Shown: positions 44,460 to 53,618, counted from the first letter of the stretch. The stretch: 56,954 bases of DNA from JAYUJH01 sp043765375 (GCA_043765375.1 JAYUJH010000044.1:1-56954), one strand, 5' to 3'. Notes: generated by a model from the letters alone, not told the origin. Program-made: numbers and translations.

Positions 44460-45752
44460 ATGAGTAATGTAGCGGTTATAGGTTCCCAGTGGGGAGATGA
44501 AGGCAAGGGCAAAGTTGTTGATTGGTTAAGTGAGCGTGCAGACGTAATCGTGCGTTTTCAAGGCGGACATAATGCTGGACACACTTTGGTAGTTGACGGC
44601 GTGACTTATAAATTGAGTTTATTGCCATCGGGCGTGGTGCGCAAAAACAAATTAAGCATAATTGGCAATGGCGTAGTGATTGATCCATTCGCATTATTCG
44701 CTGAGATTGAACGGGTTGGTGAGCAGGGTTTGCGTATCACGCCAGATAATTTGCAAATAGCTGATAACGCAGCGTTGATATTGCCTATTCATGCGAAGCT
44801 GGATTTTGTGGCAGAAAAATTGCGAGGGGCAGCAAAAATTGGCACAACGAACCGTGGAATTGGCCCCGCTTATGAGGATAAAATAGCGAGGCGAGCCGTT
44901 AGAATATGTGACTTAGCAGATGATGATTTATTGCGAACAAAAATTGAGGCATTGCTTGCACATCATAATATAATGTTGCGCATGGCTGAGTTGCCCGATG
45001 TGACTATTGACGAGACATTGCAACAATTAAACCAAGTTAAAGATAGGTTGCTAACATTTGCTAAACCAGTATGGCGCACATTGGATAATTGTAAACGAGC
45101 GGGCAAGCATATTTTGTTTGAGGGCGCACAAGGCACAATGCTTGATGTGGATCATGGGACTTATCCGTTTGTAACCTCCTCCAACACAATTGCAGGGGCA
45201 GCTTGTGCGGGCAGTGGATTTTCACCAACGGATTTGCGCTATGTGCTTGGAATTACTAAAGCATATACCACCCGTGTGGGCAGTGGGCCATTCCCGACTG
45301 AGCAGGATAATGCGGCGGGGCAGCGTATGGGTGAGGTTGGGCATGAGTTTGGAACAGTCACTGGGCGAAAACGCAGATGCGGTTGGTTTGATGCGGTGAT
45401 GGTGCGTCAAGCAGTGAAAATCGGTGGAATTACAGGGATTGCATTAACTAAATTAGACGTGCTTGATGGCTTTGAGAAATTGCAAATCTGTGTTGGCTAT
45501 GAATATCAAGGCCAGAAATTGGATTATTTACCATCGTCACAATTGGCTCAAGCGGGAGTTCGCCCCGTTTATGAGGAAATTGATGGTTGGTCACAAACAA
45601 CCCATGGTTGCCGCACATGGAAAGATTTGCCAGCAGATGCAATAAAATATATTCGCCGCATTGAAGAATTAATTGAATGTCCCGTGGCGATGCTCTCCAC
45701 CAGCCCCAAGCGTGAGGATACTATTCTTGTGCGTGATCCATTTGCTGCATGA
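44460..45752 (+). CDS. purA: Adenylosuccinate synthetase
   Basis: PurA joins IMP and aspartate with GTP on the way to AMP. The 430-residue protein has the GTP-binding GSQWGDEGKGKVVDWL with the catalytic Asp, GGHNAGHTLV with the catalytic His, GTTNRGIGPAYEDK, and GVGSGPFPTE-like RVGSGPFPTE. AGGTGAT sits right before the ATG. The stop overlaps the next start by 4 nt. Confidence 0.97.
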   Translation: MSNVAVIGSQWGDEGKGKVVDWLSERADVIVRFQGGHNAGHTLVVDGVTYKLSLLPSGVVRKNKLSIIGNGVVIDPFALFAEIERVGEQGLRITPDNLQIADNAALILPIHAKLDFVAEKLRGAAKIGTTNRGIGPAYEDKIARRAVRICDLADDDLLRTKIEALLAHHNIMLRMAELPDVTIDETLQQLNQVKDRLLTFAKPVWRTLDNCKRAGKHILFEGAQGTMLDVDHGTYPFVTSSNTIAGAACAGSGFSPTDLRYVLGITKAYTTRVGSGPFPTEQDNAAGQRMGEVGHEFGTVTGRKRRCGWFDAVMVRQAVKIGGITGIALTKLDVLDGFEKLQICVGYEYQGQKLDYLPSSQLAQAGVRPVYEEIDGWSQTTHGCRTWKDLPADAIKYIRRIEELIECPVAMLSTSPKREDTILVRDPFAA

Positions 45753-46780
45753 ATAATCATGGCATGAAACGAGATACGCGCAAAATATGGCGAGTTGGTG
45801 ACGCAATCCCAAACTTTACGGCTCGCTCTAGTAGTGGGCAAGGTGGCGGACAATCAGCTGGGCAAAAATTATATTTTCCAAATGTTGCAGGGCGTTATAC
45901 CGCCTTATGTTTTTTTGGTTCGGCCTCAATTGAGAAAAATCGTAATGCTTTGCAATATGCACTTTCACGACAAGATTTTTTCAATGATGTGCGAGCCTCA
46001 TTTTTTGGTGTGACGATTGATCCAAGCGATGAAGCAACGGGTAGAGTGCGACAAATCACTCCTGGTTATCGTTTTTTGTGGGACGATGATAAAGCTATCA
46101 GCCAAATATTTGGTGCAATCACCAGCGAACAGGGCGAAAAAGTGACATATAGCCCATTCACTTTGTTGCTTGACCATAATTTGCGAGTGATTGCGAATAT
46201 TCCGATAATTGATGCAGCGCAACATAATGAAGATTTGGCTAAGGCGATTAATAATTTACCTGAGATGCGCCCTGCCTCATCTGCACCTATTTTGTTATTG
46301 CCAAATATTTTTGAACCTGATTTTTGTTTGCAATTAATTGAGGCACATCGTAATAATGCACAACCTGATTTTTTGCTGGATAAAAATAACGAACTGCACC
46401 AATTGATTCAACAACGTGTTGCTCGGCGTTTATTGCCTGAAATTGCCAAAATATTTAATTTTAATGTGACACGAATTGAAAAATATTCAGTTAATTATAG
46501 GGATTCGCAAAATAGTGGCTTAAATCGTTATAATCGCCATAATGCAACGCCTGCAACCGAGCATCGTAAGTTTTTTGTTGCAATTAATTGTAATGATGAT
46601 TTTGTCGGTGGTGATCATCGGTTTGCTGAATATAGCGATGCAATATATTCACCATCAGCGGGTGGGGGAATCGTTGCCTCATGCAATTTAATTCATGAAA
46701 TTATGCCAATAAGTGACGGAGGGAAATATAGCATAATAATGTTTTTCTATGACGAACAAGCAACAAAATTAACAAAATAA
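45749..46780 (+). CDS. Redoxin-like domain fused to a 2OG-Fe(II) oxygenase
   Basis: The 343-residue protein has two parts. Residues about 18-165 follow the AhpC/TSA peroxiredoxin pattern (GDAIPNFTARSS, then YTALCFFGSASIEKN, FFGVTIDPSDEA, FLWDDDKAISQIFGA). The peroxidatic Cys expected after FFGSAS is missing, so peroxidase activity is unlikely. Residues about 180-343 match prolyl-4-hydroxylase-like double-stranded beta-helix enzymes. The iron ligands appear in HRKFFVAINCNDDF...GGDHRFAEYSD and NLIHEIMPI, with a late Lys/Arg for 2-oxoglutarate. It is coupled to purA by an ATGA overlap. Hydroxylation of an unknown target is the likely role. Confidence 0.65.
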   Translation: MNNHGMKRDTRKIWRVGDAIPNFTARSSSGQGGGQSAGQKLYFPNVAGRYTALCFFGSASIEKNRNALQYALSRQDFFNDVRASFFGVTIDPSDEATGRVRQITPGYRFLWDDDKAISQIFGAITSEQGEKVTYSPFTLLLDHNLRVIANIPIIDAAQHNEDLAKAINNLPEMRPASSAPILLLPNIFEPDFCLQLIEAHRNNAQPDFLLDKNNELHQLIQQRVARRLLPEIAKIFNFNVTRIEKYSVNYRDSQNSGLNRYNRHNATPATEHRKFFVAINCNDDFVGGDHRFAEYSDAIYSPSAGGGIVASCNLIHEIMPISDGGKYSIIMFFYDEQATKLTK

Positions 46781-46822
46781 TGCTTGCAAATAGAGTGAAT
46801 TAACGTTAAACAAATATTTGAT

Positions 46823-46899
46823 GCACCCGTAGCTCAGCTGGATAGAGCATTTGACTACGAATCAAAAGGCCGGGCGTTCGAATCGCTCCGGGTGCACCA
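46823..46899 (+). tRNA. tRNA-Arg (anticodon ACG)
   Basis: The acceptor stem is GCACCCG (46823-46829) with CGGGTGC (46889-46895). The D stem is GCTC/GAGC. The anticodon stem is TTTGA/TCAAA with loop CTACGAA, so the anticodon ACG is at 46857-46859. The T arm has the expected GTTCGAATC. CCA is encoded at 46897-46899. ACG is normally edited to ICG by TadA to read CGU, CGC and CGA. No integrated element adjoins it. Confidence 0.96.
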
Positions 46900-46917
46900 T
46901 TTTAACGAAATATAATC

Positions 46918-48210
46918 ATGCAACACAGAAAAGATATTGACGGACTTAGAGGTATCGCCGTTTTAGCGGTTATATTTGCACATGCTAAAATTGCTGGGTT
47001 TGCGGGCGGCTTTGTGGGCGTTGATATATTCTTCGTGATAAGCGGATTTTTAATCACTACCAGCACAATTAGCGCAATTAATGATGGCAGCTTCTCATTG
47101 CTTAACTTTTGGGAGCGCAGGATTCGTCGCATCATTCCAGCATTTTACCTAACATTATTGCTATGCCTGCCATTCGCTTGGTGGCTTATGCACTATATTG
47201 ATAGATTTGATTTAATACAATCAATGCTATATAGCTTAAGTTTTTTAAGCAACCTATTTTTTGAGCAGCGGGTTGATTATTTTGACGGGGTGAGCAGTTT
47301 GCACCCGCTGATCCACACATGGAGTTTAGCGATTGAAGAACAATATTATATTGCTTTTCCGTTGCTAATGCTTGGGTTATTTTCACTTAGTCGCAAACTC
47401 AAATGTTCCTATTTTGCAGTTTGTTTGGGTGGCTTGGCAGTGATTGCCATTAGCAGCCTGATTTGGTCAGAATATGAACTGCGAACCATGCCCACAAAAG
47501 CCTATTATTTGTTGCAATACCGAGCCTTTGAATTATTGATTGGGGCTATTACTGCCATATTCTCGCTTGCATATTCAAGATTTATTCCAACTCATAGAGT
47601 AAGCAAAGAATTGCTAAGTTTAAGCGGGTTAATGCTCATTATTTATGCTGTTGCAACATTTGATTATGCAACGCCATTTCCGGGGCTACACGCTTTAATT
47701 CCAACCATAGGAACTGCGTTAATTCTGCTGAATATTCACGGCGGCGGCTTGATTTATAATATTTTATCCATATCAATTTTAAGATTCGTTGGTAAAATTA
47801 GTTATAGCGCATATTTGTTGCATCAACCAATTATCGCCTTCACTTGGCACTTTTTGCCACATGCACCAAAACAACCAGATTATATTATGGCGATTATTGC
47901 GACTTTAGTTTTGGCGACGCTCAGTTGGCGTTATGTGGAGCAGCCATTTCGTAACGCAAACCGCTTTAGTCGCAACCAAATATTCAGTTTTTCCATAATT
48001 GGTGCAGTATTTTTCAGTGCAATAGGGGGGCTTGGAGTTGTTTCACATGGAACTTATTTTGTTGCTAGTTCACAACAAGAAAATTATATGGTTGAAACAT
48101 TTTTGGCTAAAACTAGAATAAACTATGGCTTGCATGAAGATTGTGAAACCAGCTTCACCATGTCAAAAAATTGTGCGACCTCAAATGATGATCCAGAAGT
48201 TTTGCTATAG
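46918..48210 (+). pseudogene. OafA-type acyltransferase, N-terminal membrane part before an internal TAG
   Basis: The first 430 codons encode an acyltransferase-3 membrane domain of the OafA/YrhL type, which O-acetylates surface polysaccharides. Motifs include HRKDIDGLRGIAVLAVIFAH (with the catalytic His), GGFVGVDIFFVISGFLIT, FWERRIRRIIPAFY and HTWSLAIEEQYY, with about ten helices. The frame stops at TAG 48208-48210, exactly where the periplasmic SGNH domain should begin. The reading frame continues unchanged to 48903. One G-to-A change from TGG would explain the stop. The N-terminal part might still be made as a membrane protein without its SGNH domain. Confidence 0.85.
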
Positions 48211-48903
48211 GGGGATAGTTTTGGAATGCACCTCGCAGATATGTTAAAAAGCGCAATCCCACAGGTGAAAATGCGGCAAATGACCATATCAGTCTGCGGA
48301 CCAGTTTTAGGAGTGGCATTATATAACCGAAATCACCCAAGATTATGGGGAGAAAATTGTATTAAAAGCAATGATCAGGTGATTGAATATATTAAACAAC
48401 ATAAGTCAGTTAAATATGTGGTGATGGGTTCAATATTTTCTCAATATGTTGGCGAAGCCAATTTAATGTTGCGGAGTGGTGAAATTACTCGCGGCAAACA
48501 AGTTGCTAAAAATGCGATTATTGATACCATCAAGACGCTTAAACAACTTAATGTAACTCCAATAATCGTAAGTCCGCCGCCGAAAAATGGTGAAAATCAC
48601 CCACGTTGTTTGCTAAAATCTAAAATGTTTAATTTTTCACTAGAGATTTGTCATATGTCACGGTCGCAATATGAGGATTATCAAGACATCATCAATGGTT
48701 TAGTGCATGTTTTAAGTAATTATGCACAAGTTATTTGGCTTGATAAGGTTTTGTGCGATGCTAAAGTTTGTAAAACTTATTTAGGTGAGATAATAGTTTT
48801 TCGTGATAGGGAGCATTTTTCTTATGAAGGTAGCGGTTGGATTGGCAAACAAATTAATGCGCAAAAATATTTCCCAAAATTATTTGAGCTACGCAAAAAT
48901 TAA
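48211..48903 (+). pseudogene. C-terminal SGNH domain of the interrupted OafA-type gene
   Basis: Directly after the TAG the same frame reads GDSFGMHLADML, the SGNH block I (usually LWGDSHA..HL). It continues for 231 codons to a block V of the right kind, FRDREHFSYEGSGW (Asp-x-x-His). In intact relatives this periplasmic domain follows the membrane part in one chain of about 660 residues, matching the 661 codons here. An internal ATG at 48226 lies after the GDS motif and would remove the catalytic Ser, so independent expression would give an inactive domain. Confidence 0.85.
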
Positions 48904-49004
48904 AAATATATTATTTTATAGCAATTTCACCAGCAGCATATCATCAACCATCACATCTCATTATTTGTTGCGGATAGTTGAAATATATATTATGTATTTT
49001 AATT

Positions 49005-49994
49005 ATGGAAAATCATTCAAAAACAAGCAATTCACAAATAAATAATTTAGAAATGGCGAGTAAATCCGTTGTTAAATTATCATCAAATGCAGACAAATTA
49101 AACACGTCATCGTCACCACAAACTAAATTATCACCCAGTTTTCAGGATATAATTTTAACATTGCAGCAATATTGGGCAAGCCATGGTTGTGTGCTGGTGC
49201 AACCTTATGATATTGAGGTTGGGGCAGGGACGTTTCACCCCGCAACAACTTTGCGTGCGCTTGGTGAAAAGCCGTGGAATGCCGCTTATGTGCAACCATC
49301 ACGTCGCCCTAAAGATGGTAGATATGGGCAAAATCCTAACCGTTTGCAACATTATTATCAGTTTCAAGTGGTGCTTAAACCTGCGCCAGAGAATATTCAA
49401 CAATTATATTTAGGCAGTTTAGTTGCGCTTGGGATTGATCTTAATCTACACGATATTCGTTTTGTAGAAGACGATTGGGAGAGTCCAACTCTTGGTGCAT
49501 GGGGGCTTGGTTGGGAGGTATGGTGCGACGGTATGGAAGTGACGCAATTCACCTATTTTCAACAAGTTGGTGGGTTTGAGTGTCGCCCTGTTACGGGTGA
49601 AATAACTTACGGCTTGGAGCGTTTGGCGATGTATATTCAAGGCGTGGAAAATGTTTATGATTTGCAATGGAACGCAAAAGTTGGTGATGCGCCCACATAT
49701 TCATATGGTGATGTGTTTCACCGCAATGAAGTGGAGCAATCGGCTTATAATTTGGAACATGCAAACACGGATATGTTGCTAGCTCATTTTAATGATGCGG
49801 AGGCGGAGTGCCTCGCAGTTTTGGAACATAAACTCGCATTACCCGCCTATGATTATTGTTTGAAAGCCTCGCATTTGTTCAATTTGTTGGATAGTCGGGG
49901 GGTTATTGGCGTGACGGAACGAGCAAATTATATCGCCCGCGTGCGAGCTCTTGCTAAGGGTTGTTGCAGTGCTTATTTGGCGGGAGTGAAGTGA
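49005..49994 (+). CDS. glyQ: Glycyl-tRNA synthetase alpha chain
   Basis: GlyQ is the catalytic subunit of the bacterial alpha2-beta2 glycyl-tRNA synthetase. The class II motifs are present: SFQDIILTLQQYWASHGCVLVQPYD, TFHPATTLRALG, YVQPSRRPKDGRYG and EITYGLERLAMYIQG. The family usually begins only a few residues before SFQDII, so the 45 or so residues upstream from ATG 49005 are an unusual Ser/Asn-rich extension. ATG 49053 (MASKSV) is an alternative start, and ATG 48978 is also in frame. No good Shine-Dalgarno marks the start. glyS is separated from it by two genes. Confidence 0.96.
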   Translation: MENHSKTSNSQINNLEMASKSVVKLSSNADKLNTSSSPQTKLSPSFQDIILTLQQYWASHGCVLVQPYDIEVGAGTFHPATTLRALGEKPWNAAYVQPSRRPKDGRYGQNPNRLQHYYQFQVVLKPAPENIQQLYLGSLVALGIDLNLHDIRFVEDDWESPTLGAWGLGWEVWCDGMEVTQFTYFQQVGGFECRPVTGEITYGLERLAMYIQGVENVYDLQWNAKVGDAPTYSYGDVFHRNEVEQSAYNLEHANTDMLLAHFNDAEAECLAVLEHKLALPAYDYCLKASHLFNLLDSRGVIGVTERANYIARVRALAKGCCSAYLAGVK

Positions 49995-50004
49995 TGTTGC
50001 ATAT

Positions 50005-50598
50005 ATGATTAAAACTTTAAGATGGAAAAAATTCATTTATGAATTGGTAAAAGATTATTGTATTTTCATTGAACGCAGAACCTTTGAATTAAAAGAATTT
50101 TGGGATTATAATGAGAAAATAATATGTGAATATAGTGTTGCTAACAATTATCCATACCAAAAAACTTGCGAAATGTTTCAAAAATTGAGAGATGACGGTG
50201 TTTTATTTTTTAATGAAAGAGGTAAATATACTTTGCTCAAACCAGAATTTTTGGCAAATGAATTATCCCTTGAAGTGATTATAAAAAATCTAGATAATAA
50301 CAAAAAAGAATATATCAGAGAATTTTATGTAAGAGATACAAAGCTAATTAAAGAGGTTAAGAAAAAATTTAATTATCAATGTATTAATCCAAAATGTAAA
50401 AATGTTTTTATAACAGAAAATGGAACTCCATATGCAGAAGTGCATCACATAATTCCCCTTTTTCAAAATGGCGAAGATGATATTGATAATTTAGCTGTTT
50501 TATGTGCGCATCATCATAAAATGGCTCATTTTGCTCAGATAGATATAAAAGTTCGTTTGCAAGATTTATATCTGGATATTATAAGTAAATATGATTAA
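50005..50598 (+). CDS. HNH endonuclease with N-terminal winged helix, possible solitary restriction enzyme
   Basis: The 197-residue protein has an N-terminal winged-helix-like region ending MFQKLRDDGVLFFNERGKYTLL. That pattern is seen in the DNA-reading wHTH of several type II and DpnI-like restriction enzymes. From residue 125 there is a zinc-type HNH nuclease: CINPKCKN, AEVHHIIPLFQNGEDDIDNLA (the two His), VLCAHHHKMAHF. No methyltransferase lies within the window, so it may be modification-dependent or an orphan. It is AT-rich and interrupts the glyQ-glyS pair, which suggests insertion by transfer. Confidence 0.75.
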   Translation: MIKTLRWKKFIYELVKDYCIFIERRTFELKEFWDYNEKIICEYSVANNYPYQKTCEMFQKLRDDGVLFFNERGKYTLLKPEFLANELSLEVIIKNLDNNKKEYIREFYVRDTKLIKEVKKKFNYQCINPKCKNVFITENGTPYAEVHHIIPLFQNGEDDIDNLAVLCAHHHKMAHFAQIDIKVRLQDLYLDIISKYD

Positions 50599-50619
50599 AT
50601 AATTTTTTGGGTGGGCGAT

Positions 50620-50967
50620 ATGCTATTAACAATGTTGAAATCTAAGTTGCACCGTGCCGTGGTGACAGATTCTGATTTGAATTATGAAGGTTCAATTGGA
50701 ATTGATGCGGCGTTGCTGCGTGCTGCTAATATGCTCCCGAATGAACGGGTGGACGTGTTGAACATCAATAATGGGCAGCGATTTTCCACTTATGTGATTG
50801 AGGCAGAGAGCGCAACGGGGCAGATTATCGTCAATGGGGCGGCAGCTCGTTTGGTGCAAAAAGGTGACCTCGTCATTATCTGTGCATTTGCGCAAATGAG
50901 TGAGCTTGAGGCAAAAGCATATCAACCGCTGGTGGTGCAGTTGAATGAACATAATAAAATTAAATAG
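50620..50967 (+). CDS. panD: Aspartate 1-decarboxylase
   Basis: PanD makes beta-alanine for pantothenate and CoA. The protein has about 115 residues and is cleaved to form a pyruvoyl group at the Ser of YEGSIGID. Other family features are MLKSKLHRAVVTDSDLNYEG at the start and GAAARLVQKGDLVII. ATG 50620 has GGTGGG upstream; ATG 50632 would give the most usual N-terminus. It sits between the HNH gene and glyS. Confidence 0.95.
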   Translation: MLLTMLKSKLHRAVVTDSDLNYEGSIGIDAALLRAANMLPNERVDVLNINNGQRFSTYVIEAESATGQIIVNGAAARLVQKGDLVIICAFAQMSELEAKAYQPLVVQLNEHNKIK

Positions 50968-51053
50968 ATTTTCCAATTTTTACTACACTCTTATTGCAGA
51001 TAATATTTATCTTGCTATATCCTAATCCCTAACCCCTAAACCCTTGAAAAAAA

Positions 51054-53195
51054 ATGATAGATTTATTATTAGAATTATTTAGCGAAGAAATACCAGCGAG
51101 AATGCAAGCAGGAGCGATTAAGCAGTTGCATGATGCAATTTTGGCGGAGCTTGTTCAATTGCGTATTGTTCATGGTGCAGTGCAGCAATTTGTAACTCCA
51201 CGCAGATTGGCGGTGATTGTGAAGGATCTGCCCGATTTGCAACCCGATGTGACGATTGAGAAAAAAGGCCCCAAATTAAATGCACCAGAAGCAGCGATTG
51301 CTGGGTTTTGCAAATCAGCGAATGTTGAACGCAATGATTTGCAAATGGCAGGTGAAGGCAAAGATGCGCATTATGTTCATGTGGCGCAATTAAAAGGGCA
51401 GGCGGTTGCGCATATTTTACCTGAAATTATTAACAAAATAATCGCTAATTTTCATTGGCCAAAATCTATGCGCTCAAGTGGTGGGCGTTCAAGTGCCATA
51501 CTTTCAAGTGGGGGGCGTTCAAGTTCCATACAAACAAATGTTGAACTTTTGCAGGAAGCAGAGCAAGTTTGGGTGCGTCCATTGCGTGGAATTATATGCT
51601 TGCTGGGTGATGAAATATTACCAGTGGAATATGCAGGAGTGCAAGCGGGGCGGACTAGTTTCGGGCATCGTTTCATGGCGGGTGAAGAGTTGTATATTGC
51701 GAATGCGAATCAATATCAAGCAAAATTACGAGCGGCTTATGTGATTGCAGACGCACAGGAGCGCAAGGCAAATATTGAGGCGCAGTTGCATGAGGCAGCA
51801 GGAAATCATGGATTGGTTTTGCATCAAGATGATGGATTACTTGATGAAGTGACTGGTTTGGTTGAATATCCCGTGGTGATGATCGGCAGCTTTGACGCAG
51901 CATATTTGCGCTTGCCGCCTGAGGTTTTAGTGCTAGAAATGCGCAATCATCAGAAATATTTTGCGTTAAAAAATAAGATGGGCGAAGTGGTGAATAAGTT
52001 CGCAGTGGTAGCAAATATTGCTGCAAATGATGGTGGAACGGCGATTGCGGCGGGTAACGAGCGGGTGCTAAAAGCGAGGCTTGAAGATGGTGCTTTTTAT
52101 TATGAGCAAGATTTGAAAAAACCGCTTGATGTGTGGGCGGAAGGCTTGAAAGCTGTTATTTTCCATCAAAAATTGGGTAGTGTAGCACAGAAAATTGAGC
52201 GGATTAAACATCTCGCCAAGCATGTTGTAAAGTTTGTGCCAGATGCGGATATTGAAAAAACTTTGCGAGCAGCATCATTATGCAAGGCAGATTTAACCAC
52301 TGGAATGGTTGGAGAGTTTCCTGAATTGCAAGGGATAATCGGGCGATATTACGCATTGGCACAGGGTGAAGATGAGGCGGTTGCTGAGGCAATTAAACAG
52401 CATTATCAACCACTTGGTGCAAATGATGATGTGCCAACTGCGCCAATTTCCGTAGTGATTGCACTAGCGGATAAGCTGGATTCAATGGCGGGATTATTTG
52501 CAGTGGGAGAGTTTCCGACTGGGTCAAAAGATCCGTTCGCATTGCGGCGTGCAGCCCTTGGCGTGATACGGATTATTCGGGCGCATGGCTTGCAATTATC
52601 GCTTAAAGATACGTTGCAAGTGGCGATTATACAAATTACGAATTCGCAAGAATTAGCGCAGCCATTGGTTGAAAAATTATATCAATTTATGTTGGAAAGA
52701 TTGAAAGTTGCGTTGCGTGACGATGGCATGAGATATGATGCGATTGAAGCAATTTTGCATGATGATAATCAATATGATATTAACTATTTGATTATGCGAA
52801 TTAATGTGCTTGATGGATTTTTGCAAACAGAAGCGGGTGCGAATGTTTTAGCGGCTTATAAGCGAGCGAGCAATATTTTGAAGAAGGAAGAGCAAAAAGA
52901 TAAGGTCAAATATGACGGCAGATTTGATGTGGTAAAATTGCAACAAAGTGAAGAAATTGGATTGGTTGAAGCGATAAAATCAGTTGAGATGCGAGTTCAG
53001 GAATTGTTGCAAGCTGATTTTTTTGCAGATGCAATGCACGCAATCTGCCAGTTGCGCCCGCAATTGGAAGCATTTTTCGCAAATGTTACAGTTAATGCAG
53101 ATGATAATGAGTTGCGTGTTAATCGTTTGAATATCTTAGCTACTGTGCGTAATATGTTGCATCAGGTGGCGGATTTTTCACAATTAGAGGGGTAA
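51054..53195 (+). CDS. glyS: Glycyl-tRNA synthetase beta chain
   Basis: GlyS is the tRNA-binding and accessory subunit of glycyl-tRNA synthetase. The 713-residue protein has the expected LLLELFSEEIPARMQAGAI start, VTPRRLAVIVKDL, LRLPPEVLVLEMRNHQKYF, the HD-like LCKADLTTGMVGEFPELQG, and a C-terminal anticodon-binding-like domain. About 25 extra residues (Ser, Gly, Arg-rich) interrupt the normally conserved PKSMRW...RWVRPL segment near residue 140, made by a 30-bp tandem duplication. Confidence 0.96.
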   Translation: MIDLLLELFSEEIPARMQAGAIKQLHDAILAELVQLRIVHGAVQQFVTPRRLAVIVKDLPDLQPDVTIEKKGPKLNAPEAAIAGFCKSANVERNDLQMAGEGKDAHYVHVAQLKGQAVAHILPEIINKIIANFHWPKSMRSSGGRSSAILSSGGRSSSIQTNVELLQEAEQVWVRPLRGIICLLGDEILPVEYAGVQAGRTSFGHRFMAGEELYIANANQYQAKLRAAYVIADAQERKANIEAQLHEAAGNHGLVLHQDDGLLDEVTGLVEYPVVMIGSFDAAYLRLPPEVLVLEMRNHQKYFALKNKMGEVVNKFAVVANIAANDGGTAIAAGNERVLKARLEDGAFYYEQDLKKPLDVWAEGLKAVIFHQKLGSVAQKIERIKHLAKHVVKFVPDADIEKTLRAASLCKADLTTGMVGEFPELQGIIGRYYALAQGEDEAVAEAIKQHYQPLGANDDVPTAPISVVIALADKLDSMAGLFAVGEFPTGSKDPFALRRAALGVIRIIRAHGLQLSLKDTLQVAIIQITNSQELAQPLVEKLYQFMLERLKVALRDDGMRYDAIEAILHDDNQYDINYLIMRINVLDGFLQTEAGANVLAAYKRASNILKKEEQKDKVKYDGRFDVVKLQQSEEIGLVEAIKSVEMRVQELLQADFFADAMHAICQLRPQLEAFFANVTVNADDNELRVNRLNILATVRNMLHQVADFSQLEG
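51474..51533 (+). repeat. 30-bp in-frame tandem repeat in glyS
   Basis: Two 30-bp units (51474-51503 and 51504-51533) begin TCAAGTGG and contain GGGCGTTCAAGT. They encode SSGGRSSAIL and SSGGRSSSIQ. The two copies differ at only a few bases, so the duplication is recent. Confidence 0.9.
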
Positions 53196-53288
53196 ATATT
53201 AATATTAGGTATAAAGTTTTGCAAATATTACATTGACAAATTACAGAGATAAGATACAATTTATTTGTAAGTTTATCTAACCTCTAAT

Positions 53289-53618
53289 ATGAAAGGAACT
53301 TTCTCTTTAACCGTTAATTTTAACAGTAAAATTATACAAGGCTTAGATTTGAAGGAATTTGAAAAGGCAGTTTATGATTTTTCCAGTTCTTTTTTTACAG
53401 TTTATGCAAAAACTGGAACTGTATTTTGTAACGTTTATAATGTAAATAACACATTTATCTGTTCTAATCAAAACGTGGTAATCTTAGCACAGATAGAAGT
53501 TAAAAATTTGCAAGGTTTTAGTGAAGCAATAAAAAACTTTATACAAACCCTTTGCACGCAAAAATATCAATCTATGTCTAAAATTGATGTATTCTGCGTT
53601 TGTCTTGAGAGCACGTAA
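53289..53618 (+). CDS. Unknown 109-residue protein
   Basis: I do not recognise this protein. It is soluble and alternates strands with two helices, has four cysteines, and has no signal peptide. Its base composition is AT-rich. There is no Shine-Dalgarno before the ATG. Its own terminator overlaps the stop codon, so it is probably monocistronic. Confidence 0.45.
   Translation: MKGTFSLTVNFNSKIIQGLDLKEFEKAVYDFSSSFFTVYAKTGTVFCNVYNVNNTFICSNQNVVILAQIEVKNLQGFSEAIKNFIQTLCTQKYQSMSKIDVFCVCLEST

Noticed and set aside
46823..46899. tRNA-Arg as attachment site of the integrase element
   Set aside because: The partial integrase is 46 kb away and no copy of the tRNA 3' end was noticed near it. The flanking genes look chromosomal, apart from the broken acyltransferase.
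46918..48903. TAG as a recoded or read-through codon rather than a mutation
   Set aside because: TAG ends other intact genes in the window (for example at 34114-34116 and 44452-44454), and no special downstream structure was seen. A point mutation of a TGG codon is simpler.
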